A DNA stretch of 64,000 bases. Origin: Cladobotryum mycophilum. Taxonomy: Eukaryota; Ascomycota; Sordariomycetes; Hypocreales; Hypocreaceae. Numbering within the stretch: position 1 is the first letter of the stretch; each line of letters begins with the position of its first letter. Both the position numbers and the translations under genes were made by a program. Below, piece by piece: positions 32,489 to 43,589 of the stretch. Under the pieces are notes generated by a model, which worked only from the letters and a program-made list of their open reading frames with translations, was not told the origin of the DNA and did no database searches. The stretch is taken from assembly GCA_036429605.1 (NCBI GenBank), contig CM071589.1, forward strand, positions 2,976,001 through 3,040,000, given 5' to 3'.

Positions 32489-33728
32489 TCAAGAGAACTG
32501 GAAAACCCATGTTAGCTCAGGATGCACTTCACTAGAGATGTCACACAAGGATTTCGATGCTTGCTTACCTTCCATCGGTTTCCGCAGTTCATACACTCGC
32601 AAAACGTCGTCATCGGTTCATCGGCACTTCGAGTCTGCGCCTGCGTATAGCTGACCTTCTTCATCTTGCACTTGCCGCACTCCAAGCTGTCGCTTATGCT
32701 CTTCTCCTCCATGGGCACCTGCGCCTTCAACATGTTCTCCTTCTCCAGCTCCATCTCCCTCTTCCTCTGATCCTCGCTCTTGAGGTCCTCGTCCGACATG
32801 TTGACAAACCTCTCGGGGCTGATGTCGCCCGTCAGGACACGCTTGCCCAGTTCCTTGTTGGACTTGTTCTTGAGGTTCGCGAAGAGGGATCGGATCTTCT
32901 TCTTGTAGTCTGGGCCCTCGCCCTTGTAGAGCATGTACGCGGCGTTTTCGACGGACACGGCTTTGGCGATGACGTCGGATTCGGGTTCGGTAGAGCGATA
33001 AGCCAGACCATTGTAGACAAGGCCGATGCACTGATTGCGAACGGTGGAATCGGTGCGCTTGATGTCGACACCGTCGCTGTCAAACTTGCGCTTCTCGGGG
33101 TCACCCTTGAACTGCCTCTTGGCGCTGCCACCGCTAGAAGAGGAGTTTGCGGAAGGGGTAGGTAGCGATGCCGGTGCGGGGGCAGGGGAGCCCTTGGACT
33201 TGAGTTTCGAATTCTTTTCCTGCTCGACGAGCTTCTTCCACTTGATGACGAGTTCGGAGGCGGCTCGGGCGATCTCCTTGTTGGGGTTCGAACGAAGCTT
33301 TCCGACAAAGACACCTGCGCGCGTGGCCTAGATGGAGAGAACTGAATTTAGCGAGTGTCATATAAATACCGTAAAATGTGACAAGTAAAGAACGTAAGAA
33401 TAGGGGGAAATGGATAGAAGCATTAGAGGACATGTGCAAGCGAATGAGGGTTGGTAGGCTGATTGGGTATGCCCATCAGTAATTCAACACCCATCCCAAT
33501 TTTTGCAACACATCAAACCCCGTTCCAACCAATGCCCCTGTCCCGTCTTTGCAAATAAAACAATGAATATGGGGCCGGCCATACCCTCAACATCTCCTCA
33601 GTCGGCGAAGCATCCTTCTTCAACGAATCCAGCAATTTGAGTGCATTCTCGGGCGGTTCGTTTGCCGCAACAGCCTTCGTCAACGCCTTGACGCGCGACT
33701 CGAGTTCCCGCTGGTCCATTCCGGGCAT
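32489..33728 (-). CDS. DST1: Transcription elongation factor TFIIS
   Basis: Rescues backtracked RNA polymerase II by stimulating transcript cleavage, in the nucleus. Exons 33585-33728, 32569-33327 and 32489-32497, totalling 912 nt (303 residues), no frame break. Domain I (about 1-80): LESRVKALTKAVAANEP, then ATRAGVFVGKLRSNPNKEIARAA. Linker with Ser/Pro stretch. Domain II (about 135-255): RNQCIGLVYNGLAY, YKKKIRSLFANLKNKSN, LGKRVLTGDISPERFVNMSDEDL. Domain III zinc ribbon: CGKCKMKKVSYTQ, the catalytic acidic hairpin RSADEPMTTF, CMNCGNRWKFS. The last exon is only 9 nt and encodes Phe-Ser-stop, completing the conserved RWKFS end. Both other introns (257 and 71 bp) are in phase. The window also holds RPB1, its partner, 33 kb away. 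Confidence 0.96.
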
Positions 33729-34728
33729 CGTGATGATCTGCTTTATGCACTCTTATCGTCGTGTGAGAGGCGGGGGAGGGGAAAGACGGATCGTTGTGGC
33801 GGTGGGAGGAAGGGTTGTCGCAGGGAAACGAAGGTCGTCGGGGCAGAAAATTGTCAAAATCGTGAAACTTTGTAAGCCGAAAGTTGGTTGCACGCGCGTG
33901 CGCCGCGAAGTGGTTGTCGCATTGCTCAAAAAGTGGGAGGAGTTGGTTGTTAAAGATCCGAGATTTAGCCGGCTCTGCCGAAGGTTTCACTACCCTGAGA
34001 ATTACCTAGGCTAAATATCTTCAACAGGATGACACTACCAATAAGTAGGTAGGATCAATCATTTGTTCATGATTAAATTTATTCAACCACAAATTTATAT
34101 ATATATATATAAGCACTGCCATTGCATCTCTATTTATAGTATTTTGTACATATGCAGGCCGAATGTCTAACCTATCCGACCTGCAAGATTATGCTTACAC
34201 TCCTAAACTAACAACATTGACTGGTGAGTAAGGAGAGAAGTGACCAAAACAAGTTTCAAGCATGAGAGGTAGCTAATTAGACGGTCCATTTGATGCAGGA
34301 AAACTGGTTCCCTTGTTGCCTGCTACTGGCTATGATGTGTGATAAGTAGGCCCGGCCACTTCCTATCCAGTATAGCTATGAGTTGACGTGCATATATATG
34401 TAGTCCAACACTGGATCATGTGCTCCCGATATGCAAGGATTTGAAACCCGCGCTTCGAGCTAACATATCCCATTGAATGGACGGCTGAATCATATTAAGT
34501 TGTGCCGATAGGCTGAAATAAAGTAAACATGATGTACCTGCCAAGTATTAATGGGACAATATCCTGATTGCGCCATCTGATGGATGCATCGTAATAAGTC
34601 AAATAAAGGAGTATGACGCTTGTGGGCGTCCAATATATTCCTTTGGTAACGAAGTAGACGCTCGACTAGAGTAGAAAGCATAGAAAACGCTCTATAGATT
34701 TAATCTAAATTATCATACTTTAGATGAC
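33729..34728. other. Intergenic, AT-rich distal half
   Basis: About 1 kb: TFIIS promoter in the first ~300 bp, then an AT-rich stretch (34020-34720) with a TA repeat near 34096-34111 and no coding signal. Confidence 0.6.
34096..34111. repeat. TA dinucleotide repeat
   Basis: Eight tandem TA units in AT-rich intergenic DNA. Confidence 0.85.
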
Positions 34729-37700
34729 TTATTGCCTTGATGTTCTCCTCCTCTTATTAGTGTTTGCCTCCTCCCCGGCTTGTTCTGATTGCCCCTCACC
34801 AGTCATGTTCGCCCTAAGTCGATCCACCGCTGCCGCCATTCGTTTACTTCCCTGTACCCTCTGCCGCGGTGCGAATGCCTCCGCTGCACCAACGCCAACA
34901 GCACCAGTAAAGAATCTCGTGATATTGCTTTGGGTCCCTTCAGCATCTCGCTTATTCATATCCCGTATGACGGGCACAAGAACTTCATCCGTTCTCTCCT
35001 TACTCCAGCCAATCGTAGCCATAAGGAACCGCCTCAGCCCCTCCACCTCTGGAACACCCCATTGAAACGGCTCTGTGCTGCTGTCAACCTCAGGATGGAG
35101 ATAGGCGTCATATACCGCCGCACTTGGAAAGCTAGGCGGTAGGAAGAGCTTGGTTCCTTGTGATTTACGGAATTTTCGACGGAAAGGTGATGATGCGTCG
35201 GCTTCTTTTGGTCGGGTCTGTGACTGAACTGATGTCCACCATTCGCGAAACTGTCCTAGTCCATCTTTCCCAGGAAACTCGGAGAGAATTTCGACAGCTG
35301 TGACGGGCCCAACCCTAGGTAATCCCTCAGTATAATCCGACCCGAGAAGCTGAGCGAGAGAGATGAGTTGGTCTCGTGAAAGAGACATTTCTTTCTCGAG
35401 ATCAGATCCAAGATAACACTCCACAAATTTGTTGCCATTAAACATATTCTTGTAAACACGCGTCCCACCGAAAAGAAAGGTATCCGAGTCATCAGTAACA
35501 ATGCCATCCACCATATTTAGCCGGACCAGCTCCGCACATTGGGCTTCTGCCTCCATTGGCGCAGTGATATAGGGGATGCCAAAAAGACGAAGCAATGCCT
35601 GACATTCTTCAATCATGACCTGTGTCACCTCATCGGCGTCACGACGGTCTTTTTTCTGCTGATTTCGAAGTGCCTTCAACTCTGTCTCATAATCTTCTCT
35701 ACTTTGTTCCGCTGATTTGTTGTTCAACTCACTAGCGAACCGGGCATGCTCTTCAGCCTCCTCGGCCATTTGTGCCAGAAGTTCCTCATCTTCAGGGTCG
35801 CTGAATTCATCATCGTCGACGTCTCCGAAAATATCATCGTCATTTAAAACGGGAGGTTGTTCCGGTGGTAAGGTATCTTGCGACACAGCTAGAGGAACAT
35901 CGTTAAATAGGGGCGAGTCTTCTCGCGGTGCCATCTCCCGAACAAGAGTAGCTTCTGCTGGCAAAACGTCCTCAAACTCGGGTTCCGGGGACTCCTTTTC
36001 AGTTTGCGATTGTATGACGGGCACAATTGGACCATTAGCGAATGTGGGCAACTGCACTTCCTCAAATTCCGGCTCTGGTGATTCCGTCTCATCCTCCACG
36101 GCTTCGTTTGATTCTGTAAGCCCTTCTAATTTCTGTTCCTTCTGCCCTTCTGTTTTTTGGGCCTCTGGCTCGGGAGATGGTGGAATCTCTATAATTTGAA
36201 CGTCGCTGCCGTCATCTGATGACGAATCAATCTCAATTAAACGATCTTGCACCTCTCTTCGCCGTAGCCTTTCCTCTTCCTCAGCATCAGCTCTATCTTG
36301 GGCATTAATCTCTCTCTCGGTGACTTTTTGCTTTTGAAGAGCATCCCGGATATCAGTTTCATCTGCTAGCCATGGGGGTAAAGGTCTTGGCCCATCTTCT
36401 TGTTGGGGATCAGCCACGAAGCCACCGCCTGCCTCTGCCTCATCGTCTAATGCATCTATATCATCGTTCTTTGTAACTGTAGCAAGGTTCTCTTCCGGCG
36501 CCTTATTCTTCGAAAATAGAGATGACCCCCAGTCTAGTCTTGGGAAGGGCAATGGCCCATCAAAAGGATTCTTTTTGTTCTCAAAGACAGGTTTCGGTTG
36601 GGGTTTCTTCATCCTCCTCGATTTCGCCAGAACAGCTTGCATGTCGTCTTCACTATCACTGTCGACTTCTTCTGCAGGTTTTGATTCTTGACGGTTTGCC
36701 ACAGCAGCATTGGCTCTATTATTGACGATATGAGCAATCATTGAGCCACTACCCTTGATCGGCCTTTGCGCTTCCACAGCCGTTTGTGCCCACTCCGGCA
36801 GCTTTTTGGTCGATTCTTCAATGTCGTCTTTCTCTTCTGACTCTCGACCAACATTGTGCTGAGTTTGCAAGGAGAGGGCGATTGCCAGATTCAAGTCATC
36901 CTCTTCTTCGGGATGTAACTGCTCACCGAATGAATCCTCCACAGGCAAAGCGCTGCCACCAACAAATAAAGATCCCTCAACTCCATCCTCATCAGCTAGA
37001 TGCTCTCTACTACTTGCGTGAAAGGCTTGTTGACGCGTAGTCATACCCCCTATTTCTAGGCTTACTTCCGTACATGGAGGAGGTTTTGGAAGTCGATTGA
37101 TGCCCTCAATCGGTACGTCCTCGAAATCTTCATCCTCTTCACTATCATTGTCTTTCGTCTGATATTGGATTTGAATGGCGTCCACGTCAATTGGCTTGTG
37201 AGCTTCTCCAATGTCCTTCTCCTTGCTCACCACACCAAGAGCCCAACCACCTTCGACGCCTTCATTTTTCACAAGGATATACTCTCGATCCTTTTCTCCA
37301 GCGACACGCGCATTGACACCAAGAGTCAGATCAGTACTCGTCATTCCAACCTCGAACATGAGCCTCTGAGTGAGGTGATTCCTCTCCTTGACTCTTTCGA
37401 TTTGAAATCTCGAGAAAGCCATCCGGTCGGGAAACATGTCATCGAGTTGCTCCTTGCTAAGTCCCATTCTGAGTCGGCTTCGTAGTCTAGCAGCATTGAG
37501 AATATTATATCTGTCTGGAGGTGGCAAGCTCTTGAAGAAGTCGCCATTAAAGTCGATTTTGCTGAAGTCGTAGAGATTGATATCCTCTCCGTTGTTGAAT
37601 TGACGTGCATAGTCTTCCAGCTCTTCCACGCTCATAATTCTGGGGTCGTCCGGTTTTCCCATTGCTGCGATACCCCCTTCAAGCTCTGGCAAGTGGTACG

Positions 37701-38214
37701 CATCTTGCTTATGGAACTTTCTTTTTCGTAGCCTTTCCTGCTGAGACATACCGATCTCGTCAACGTAGACAATATTATTCATGTCTGGTATCACCTCTTC
37801 TGGTGGTTCTCTAGCATGTCTGCCTTCGGCCTCCTTTTTTCGTCGCTCGTCCTCTTCCTCTGCAAGTCTGTGCATCTGGACTGCCAGAAGCTTCCCTGCC
37901 GTCTTGACAGCATCCTCTCTTCTTCCTTCTCGTCTTCTCTTACGTTGCTGAATAGTTGCCCGTTTGAGTGCTGGAGCTCCACCATCAAACACGAAGACAG
38001 GTTGGATACCAAACCATAGCAGTTTGCAGATGCGGCGGAAGAAGCCGACGATATGTGAGTTGCGCAGCGCGTTGCCTTCCTTATCACGGACAGCCTTCAA
38101 GAATTGGTAGATCCAAATCGAAGCGTCTACGGCGAGGCGCTTGCGATTGAGGGTGGCCAGATTGGTTGGTCGAGCACATGGCTGCACAACAGTCCAAAGA
38201 CCGTTAACACCCAT
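34729..38214 (-). CDS. RAD2: XPG/Rad2 nucleotide-excision-repair endonuclease
   Basis: Structure-specific endonuclease making the 3' incision in nucleotide excision repair. Intronless, 1,161 residues, intact. XPG-N domain at 1-100: MGVNGLWTVVQPCARP, LAVDASIWIYQFLKAVRD, PVFVFDGGAPALK. A long acidic spacer (about 110-800) carries many Glu/Asp/Ser/Pro stretches and repeated ESPEPEFE elements. XPG-I domain near 820-900: LFGIPYITAPMEAEAQCAELVRLNMVDGIVTDDSDTFLFGG, with catalytic acids, then the helix-hairpin LLGSDYTEGLPRVGPVTAVEIL. Near the C-terminus QSNITRFF fits the PCNA-binding consensus, and the protein ends in a basic KRRRTSRQ signal. Length and layout match fungal Rad2/Rad13. Divergent from NAA38. 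Confidence 0.97.
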   Translation of the reverse strand: MGVNGLWTVVQPCARPTNLATLNRKRLAVDASIWIYQFLKAVRDKEGNALRNSHIVGFFRRICKLLWFGIQPVFVFDGGAPALKRATIQQRKRRREGRREDAVKTAGKLLAVQMHRLAEEEDERRKKEAEGRHAREPPEEVIPDMNNIVYVDEIGMSQQERLRKRKFHKQDAYHLPELEGGIAAMGKPDDPRIMSVEELEDYARQFNNGEDINLYDFSKIDFNGDFFKSLPPPDRYNILNAARLRSRLRMGLSKEQLDDMFPDRMAFSRFQIERVKERNHLTQRLMFEVGMTSTDLTLGVNARVAGEKDREYILVKNEGVEGGWALGVVSKEKDIGEAHKPIDVDAIQIQYQTKDNDSEEDEDFEDVPIEGINRLPKPPPCTEVSLEIGGMTTRQQAFHASSREHLADEDGVEGSLFVGGSALPVEDSFGEQLHPEEEDDLNLAIALSLQTQHNVGRESEEKDDIEESTKKLPEWAQTAVEAQRPIKGSGSMIAHIVNNRANAAVANRQESKPAEEVDSDSEDDMQAVLAKSRRMKKPQPKPVFENKKNPFDGPLPFPRLDWGSSLFSKNKAPEENLATVTKNDDIDALDDEAEAGGGFVADPQQEDGPRPLPPWLADETDIRDALQKQKVTEREINAQDRADAEEEERLRRREVQDRLIEIDSSSDDGSDVQIIEIPPSPEPEAQKTEGQKEQKLEGLTESNEAVEDETESPEPEFEEVQLPTFANGPIVPVIQSQTEKESPEPEFEDVLPAEATLVREMAPREDSPLFNDVPLAVSQDTLPPEQPPVLNDDDIFGDVDDDEFSDPEDEELLAQMAEEAEEHARFASELNNKSAEQSREDYETELKALRNQQKKDRRDADEVTQVMIEECQALLRLFGIPYITAPMEAEAQCAELVRLNMVDGIVTDDSDTFLFGGTRVYKNMFNGNKFVECYLGSDLEKEMSLSRDQLISLAQLLGSDYTEGLPRVGPVTAVEILSEFPGKDGLGQFREWWTSVQSQTRPKEADASSPFRRKFRKSQGTKLFLPPSFPSAAVYDAYLHPEVDSSTEPFQWGVPEVEGLRRFLMATIGWSKERTDEVLVPVIRDMNKRDAEGTQSNITRFFTGAVGVGAAEAFAPRQRVQGSKRMAAAVDRLRANMTGEGQSEQAGEEANTNKRRRTSRQ

Positions 38215-38632
38215 GGTGACTGAGCGACCTCAGTCAACACGGAGAAAGGGAGAAGCAGCCCGAGTCAAGTAATAATCATTTCATCGCATTGGAAAATATG
38301 AACAAAAATGACTTTCCATGGCGAGACAGCTCGCATGGACAATGTAAAGCTCAATGGGCAACGAAAGTGAGTGAGCTGAAGGGGGTAAGAATTCACGACC
38401 TCTGCCTGCCTGTCAGTGACGCACCAAGGGGATGACGCTGTGCTGTTGCAGCTACTGTCGGTGGAGCCCTTCACTCGCGGGATTCTTATCTATTGGCCGG
38501 ATCGGCTTATCACGTTTAATGGAAGGAAAATACATCAATGCATCTAATCCCACCTTCCCCACGTTCCTTTCTTCAATCAACCAAAACATTATCCCATTGT
38601 TTGCCTTGGATGCCTCTTGGTTGATCCTCACG
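38215..38632. promoter_or_regulatory. Divergent promoter region RAD2 / NAA38
   Basis: 418 bp between divergent starts; no individual site assigned. Confidence 0.5.
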
Positions 38633-39063
38633 ATGGATAAGGATGAGGCCCAGAAATATCTTTCATCCCTATTAAACCACAACTTTCGCGTCCACACGAC
38701 AGACGGCCGCATGTTCTGGGGCTCTTTCAAATGCACAGATCCTGTTCGTCTTCCGCCCGCCGTGACCTCGTTTTTTAGCGCCAGCCTACCTGGAACTGGA
38801 CCCGGAACCCGTCAACTCTCTGCTAACAAATCGATTTGTTTGATTGCGCATAGGATAGGAACATCGTTCTAGCAAATACCTACGAATATCGACAGCCGTC
38901 TGAAGAAGAGCAAAAGGCCGCAGCAGCGAATGCCAAAAAAGAAGGCAAAGTAACACTCGAAATGACATCCCGATACCTCGGCTTGATTGTTGTCCCTGGT
39001 CATCACATCGTCAAGATGGAGGTTGAGCAGTTTGCGAGCCAAATGAAGAATAGGGTCGTCTAA
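38633..39063 (+). CDS. LSM-domain NatC auxiliary subunit (Naa38/Mak31-like)
   Basis: Small Sm-like protein of 106 residues. Exons 38633-38743 and 38854-39063, intron 110 bp, joining FKCTDP to DRNIVLANTYEY. The Sm1 motif reads YLSSLLNHNFRVHTTDGRMFWGSFKCTD and the Sm2 motif is RYLGLIVVPGHHIVKMEV; GHHIVK replaces the usual RGxxI of spliceosomal Sm proteins, as in the Naa38/LSMD1 group that supports the NatC N-terminal acetyltransferase. The YRQPSEEEQKAA insert between the motifs also fits that group. A canonical LSm function cannot be fully excluded. Confidence 0.85.
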
Positions 39064-39426
39064 GTGATGATGGTTTTGGTTATAACCCATCACTAGATAA
39101 AGAAGCTCTGGGAAGCGACGTGAGGGGCATTAGATTCTGGGACACGAAGCACAAACAATCTGTCGCATAAGCGTGGGCTGGAACCTGCGAATATATTCTT
39201 CTAAATCATGCGCATATGGTATTAATGAATAATGGTAATTACGCCAAAGAAAACTATCCCATTTGAGGGATCAAGACACATTGACCTGGCCACCTGTTAT
39301 TCCAGTCTTGCCATAACTCCCCCTCAACCATATTGGTCGGTATCAAATCCACATTAATCAATATTATGCCGTCCTTTTTCTGAACCTGACACATCTCCTT
39401 TTGTTTTCATTATCGTGATTATTGTA
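39064..39426. other. Intergenic: convergent 3' flanks
   Basis: About 360 bp between NAA38 and PIL1; nothing recognised. Confidence 0.6.
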
Positions 39427-40773
39427 TTATGCTGCCATGACTTCTTGGCTTCGGCCTCGACTCTCTCCGTTCAAGCCGTGGTCGCTGCCCAAGACGGATG
39501 GGTGGTGATCCTCGAGGTCGTCCTCCTCATCTTCGCTATCGTCCGCATCTCGGTGGGCGACCCATGAGCTACCGTCATTGAGAGGCGCATCCTGATAAGA
39601 CAAATCATGACCTCCCTCTTCCTTGGCTCGAATGTTGTTTCGACGTCGCTGGGAGAGGTTGCGAGACCGCGTAGAAAGCTTCGAAGACACGGCAGCATTT
39701 GAGCTTATCCAATTGGTGAGGGCGTCCTCGCAGTCCTGAATGATAGCCTTACTAGCCTCATATCCGTCGTACGCCGCCCGGGTCTCACCGGGAGTGACGG
39801 GGGTATCGTCAATCAAGTCGAGGAGGTGCTTTCCGTAGCCAGCGATAATGGCAACCTTTTCGCAATGCTCGCGCAGGGCATCGAATTGATAAGCGTAAGC
39901 CGCCTTGACCTTTTCACGGGTGATGTTGGAGAGTTGAGCCTCAGCAACCAATGATTCGGCTTCGGCGCGGACCAGCTCCTGCTCGAGAACAACAATCTTT
40001 GGAGAATTGGGCTCCTTGTATTTCAGCTGAGCAATGTGATCGGTAATCTTTTGCTTGCCTGCATTCTGTCAGCGATGCATAAATAAGTAGCTGAGGTGCG
40101 GGGTTGTCTCACGGTCGCGGCTGGGCTGGACAGAGGCCTCAATGTTACGAATGCTTTTCATCGTGATGCGGTATTGATCGTATCGGTCGACGTATTGATC
40201 CTCCAACTCGCCGATTTCATAGAGCAAAACGCCAATCTTGTCGGTGATGTCGGAAACATCCTCGTCGGCATTCTCTCCCCAGATGGATAATTGTTGCTAA
40301 GGGGGGTCGGTTAGTCAGAGCTCTTGTTGGTTGGACCAGGCTAGAAGAGAAAGACGTACAGCAACTTCCATACGTTCCTTGGCAACAAGTTCCATGCTTC
40401 GCATGACATTCTTTTCCATCTTCACAAGCTGGGATAGCTTCTTAGCTAGGTCGGGCCCAAAGGCACCACCAGCGTTGCGTCGGAGGGCATGCCCTGTATT
40501 TATTGTTAGATGAGTTCATCCAAGCTGACCAGAAATCGCGTCGCATCGATTCGCCGTGATGTGTGCGTGGGTTTCTGTTTCGTATCGGAGACTCACCAAT
40601 GCTGCCTTTCCCAAAGAGTCGGCCGGTTTTGGTGGAGGATGGTGGAGGTGGAGGGCTCTGTCATTGTGATGTAAGCAACTGCCCGCAAGTCGAATGCTTT
40701 TGTGAAGCTTAGTTACCTGAAGTTGCGACGCTGTCGGCGCGCGTGACTGGCGCATAGAATAGGTGCGATGCAT
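39427..40773 (-). CDS. PIL1: Eisosome core protein Pil1/Lsp1
   Basis: BAR-domain protein that self-assembles beneath the plasma membrane to form eisosomes (furrow-like compartments). Five exons: 40717-40773, 40597-40657, 40360-40493, 40113-40296 and 39427-40058, totalling 1,068 nt (355 residues), no frame break. The N-terminus MHRTYSMRQSRAPTA and then TGRLFGKGSIGHALRRNAGGAFGPDLAKKLSQLVKMEKN is the characteristic membrane-binding segment. The BAR helices follow: RSMELVAKERMEVAQQLSIWGE, LEDQYVDRYDQYRITMKSIRNIEASVQPSRDRKQKI, EAEAQLSNITREKVKAAYAYQFDALREHCEKVA. The C-terminus after about 280 is acidic and Ser-rich (DADDSEDEEDDLEDHHPS). Introns are 59-137 bp. The Pil1 versus Lsp1 paralog cannot be decided. 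Confidence 0.95.
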
Positions 40774-41900
40774 GTTGGCGGTGAGGTTGTGAATTGGTTG
40801 ATGGGTATTTGATGAAGCGAGTATTAAGGAGTAGTGAAGTAGCTCAAAGGCGATTGGATCGTCGGAATGAGGTTGATTTAGAGATGCAGCTTATTTGACA
40901 GGGGAATAATCCGATGGATGAGGGGGATGAATTGGGGAGGTTTAGGATAGATATAATAAAGAAGATTAATGCGTAATACAAGTAATAGCTCTATGATTTT
41001 TTTTGCGGAGCTGGCGGGAGCGTCATCGTTTTGGGGGGTTTCATTCAGTTCAGTTGGCTACGTCATCCGCTCCTCTTGTCTTCCAGGTTCCCAATGCTTC
41101 AAGCGTTGCCAGTAATCTTTTCAAGTTCTCAAGGTGGCTGTGCGGCCCATCCAACCATCCATCCTCCCTCATTAGCGTCGTCTCAAATCAACCAGCCAAC
41201 AGCCAGCAGCAGCCTTTCCGGTGTGTCCGGAAGATTCAAGTATGTACCTGTTCAATTTGGTGCCTTTGCTGCGTTGATCAGGTACCATAACCAAGGCACA
41301 ATCGTGTCTCAGGCACTTTGGCACGTCTTGACTCTGCCAAGGATCATCCAACTGGGTCGCTGCAAGTCTCTGTCGGCTGTCTGCCCGTGTGCTATGCCGC
41401 ATCCGGCCTGGGGAAGCTACCGAAAGCTTGAAGCTATGTGACATTAGTTTCGGGCTAGAAAGTATGAATGACGGAGATGATGCATGACGTTGTGGGACAA
41501 AGTCTCATGACCTTGGCAATGAATTGGCTGGAGGGTGCATGGCATGGTGGGCGGGCTCCGTATGCCTAGATTGTACAGTATAATACTGTGGAGCTGCGAG
41601 TGAGTGCTGCGGGGAGGAGATTAAAACAATTGCCGGCGTATGAAAGGAAACTAGAAGCTATAGTTGGGTATTTATTTGTATGCGTGTAGGGACTTGATTG
41701 TATCATTAGTCCATTTGCGCCTCACAAAATGTGGCAACATTCACAGAGCATGCAGCCACTAATTTGAGACTGCTATTGTTATAAAGCATCCATCCATGCT
41801 TTTCTTTTCATTGATAAGTACCTCGTAGTTGTCAATCACAGTTGCATATTGGGACATCTGTGTAAGGTATCTTCTTGCATCTGTTAGCAAAGAGGCCGGA

Positions 41901-41927
41901 ATCATCATGGCTTCTCACCATGATGAT
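41901..41927. repeat. Perfect 10-bp inverted repeat (hairpin)
   Basis: Arms ATCATCATGG (41901-41910) and CCATGATGAT (41918-41927) flank a 7-base loop. Seen directly; function unknown. Confidence 0.8.
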
Positions 41928-43323
41928 GAAGGAGAATTCATGATGGCTTCACTTCACATGTCTTTAAAACAATCAGACGTCATGCTATTGGTTCAAGCTT
42001 AAAAAGGGGGTCAATTACCGTGTGTGCAGCAAGCAAAGGCTCCCGGAGTGGATCCAACTGGCGTGGAACAGGATCGACCTTGATACTAAATACGTACCGT
42101 ACCGTCTGGCTGGCTGGCACTCTGTTTGCACCCCTGATATTCTTATGCAAGTAAATCTTCTGGAAGAAGGAAGAAAGGCGCCGCTCATGGCTCATGGCCC
42201 ATCTGTTTCGTCTTGGATGCACGATGGGCACGGTACCTGTAGCGTTAAGTGAGATTGCCGCTGTAGATCGACAGGGACCTGGTTGATGATACTGAGCCAA
42301 GTATAAAAGACCCAGACAGTAGTACCAGCATATTCTGTTTATAGGACTGTCGATGATATGGCGTTTAAATATAGAATAGATGAATAAGTAGTATCAAGCA
42401 GGGAATTTGCGAAATACAATCATGGTAATGAATAGGAGGAGGGGGATTAAACGGGTCATTCTGGGCAAGATGCCTGCATTCATACATATTCTGTGGAATC
42501 ATGTTTAGTTACGATGCCAATCCATGCTAGGACTGTGATGAACTCCAAGCGCATCTCATAGATGCAGTATTTGACGAATAAGAAAGATGGCTTGGGTTCT
42601 TCATTCAGCCCAAAATAGAACTGTGGTGTTTGCATACAATCAATCGTGTTTGTCTTCATCAATGAGGCTTTCTTTCATATGCATGCAATCAAAGCGTGAG
42701 CTAGATTTGGTATGGCTAGACTCTCATGTTTTGCGGGTGCTGAGACGCTGTGGCCAATCAGCAGGCCCAGCCAATAGCGCCTACACAACCAAGCCTACAA
42801 GGGCCCGCGCGTTTGGGAAATGGGTCAGAGGTCCCCTTGAACTCCATCTCCATGCCAGAGACGCGATTTTGTCCCTTGGAAACCATCTCACACTTTACGT
42901 GACATTCATCGTTTGCCCCCGAGCCAAGAAAGACTGCCAAAACAGCGGGGACGGTTTCGATGCGCATCACGCCAGCCCGTACATAGAAAAAGGCCATTTT
43001 TCTTTTTCTTTTTCTTCTTCTTCCTTTTCTTTTGCGCAGTGGTCGTTGGAAGAGAGGACGTCTCTGTTTGCTGCTTTGTCAGGCATCAAAAGCTCAATCA
43101 AGAGCTCTCTATTTGCATTGCTTTCCCGAGTGGGAAGGGAATTTAGTGTTCAGCGACTGCTGGCTGCTGCAAGCAAAATCACCCCCCAAAAGCCCAAAAG
43201 CCCCCCCTGCCACCAAGCCCGTGGACCTGAAAACCTTCCACTGGCAACAAAGACCCCGTCCGTCTCAGTAATCCATCCATCTGCCCAATTACTGATTCAC
43301 GCCCAAAAAGAAATTCACCTTTA

Positions 43324-43369
43324 TCCTCACCCTCAACCTCAACCCTCACCCTCACCTTCATCTTCACCT
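43324..43369. repeat. CCCTCA/CCTCAA imperfect repeat
   Basis: Six-base units TCACCC, TCAACC and TCACCT in tandem upstream of KMT6; likely leader sequence. Confidence 0.75.
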
Positions 43370-43589
43370 GCTCAAGCCAAAACTGCTGCTTCTTCATACC
43401 AAGTTTGCGTCTCATTTTCTCATGAGGGTTATCTTCCAAGGCTAGGCCATTCAGCCAAGGGTTTGGTCTAGCCTGCCTCGCGCATCCAGAATAAGCGCAT
43501 TCGCTTTGAACAAAGAAAGGGCTTCTCTTGTTGAGCCAAGTAAAGGGAAGGGGGATAAACTTTCAACCTAACCTCAGCGGCTGGCGACC

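Larger units (their letters stand above)
40774..43589. other. 2.8-kb intergenic region between divergent PIL1 and KMT6
   Basis: Probably promoters and a long KMT6 5' leader. A perfect 10-bp inverted repeat lies at 41901-41927, and a CCCTCA-type repeat at 43324-43369. A 294-codon open frame at 42587-43471 ends 118 bp before KMT6 but is compositionally biased (poly-Ser/Phe, His-Pro-Gln) and resembles no family. Confidence 0.6.

Noticed and set aside
42587..43471. 294-codon open frame just upstream of KMT6
   Set aside because: Composition is biased (poly-Ser/Phe, His-Pro-Gln, Ala/Ser), no family resemblance, and position fits the KMT6 5' leader; treated as untranslated.
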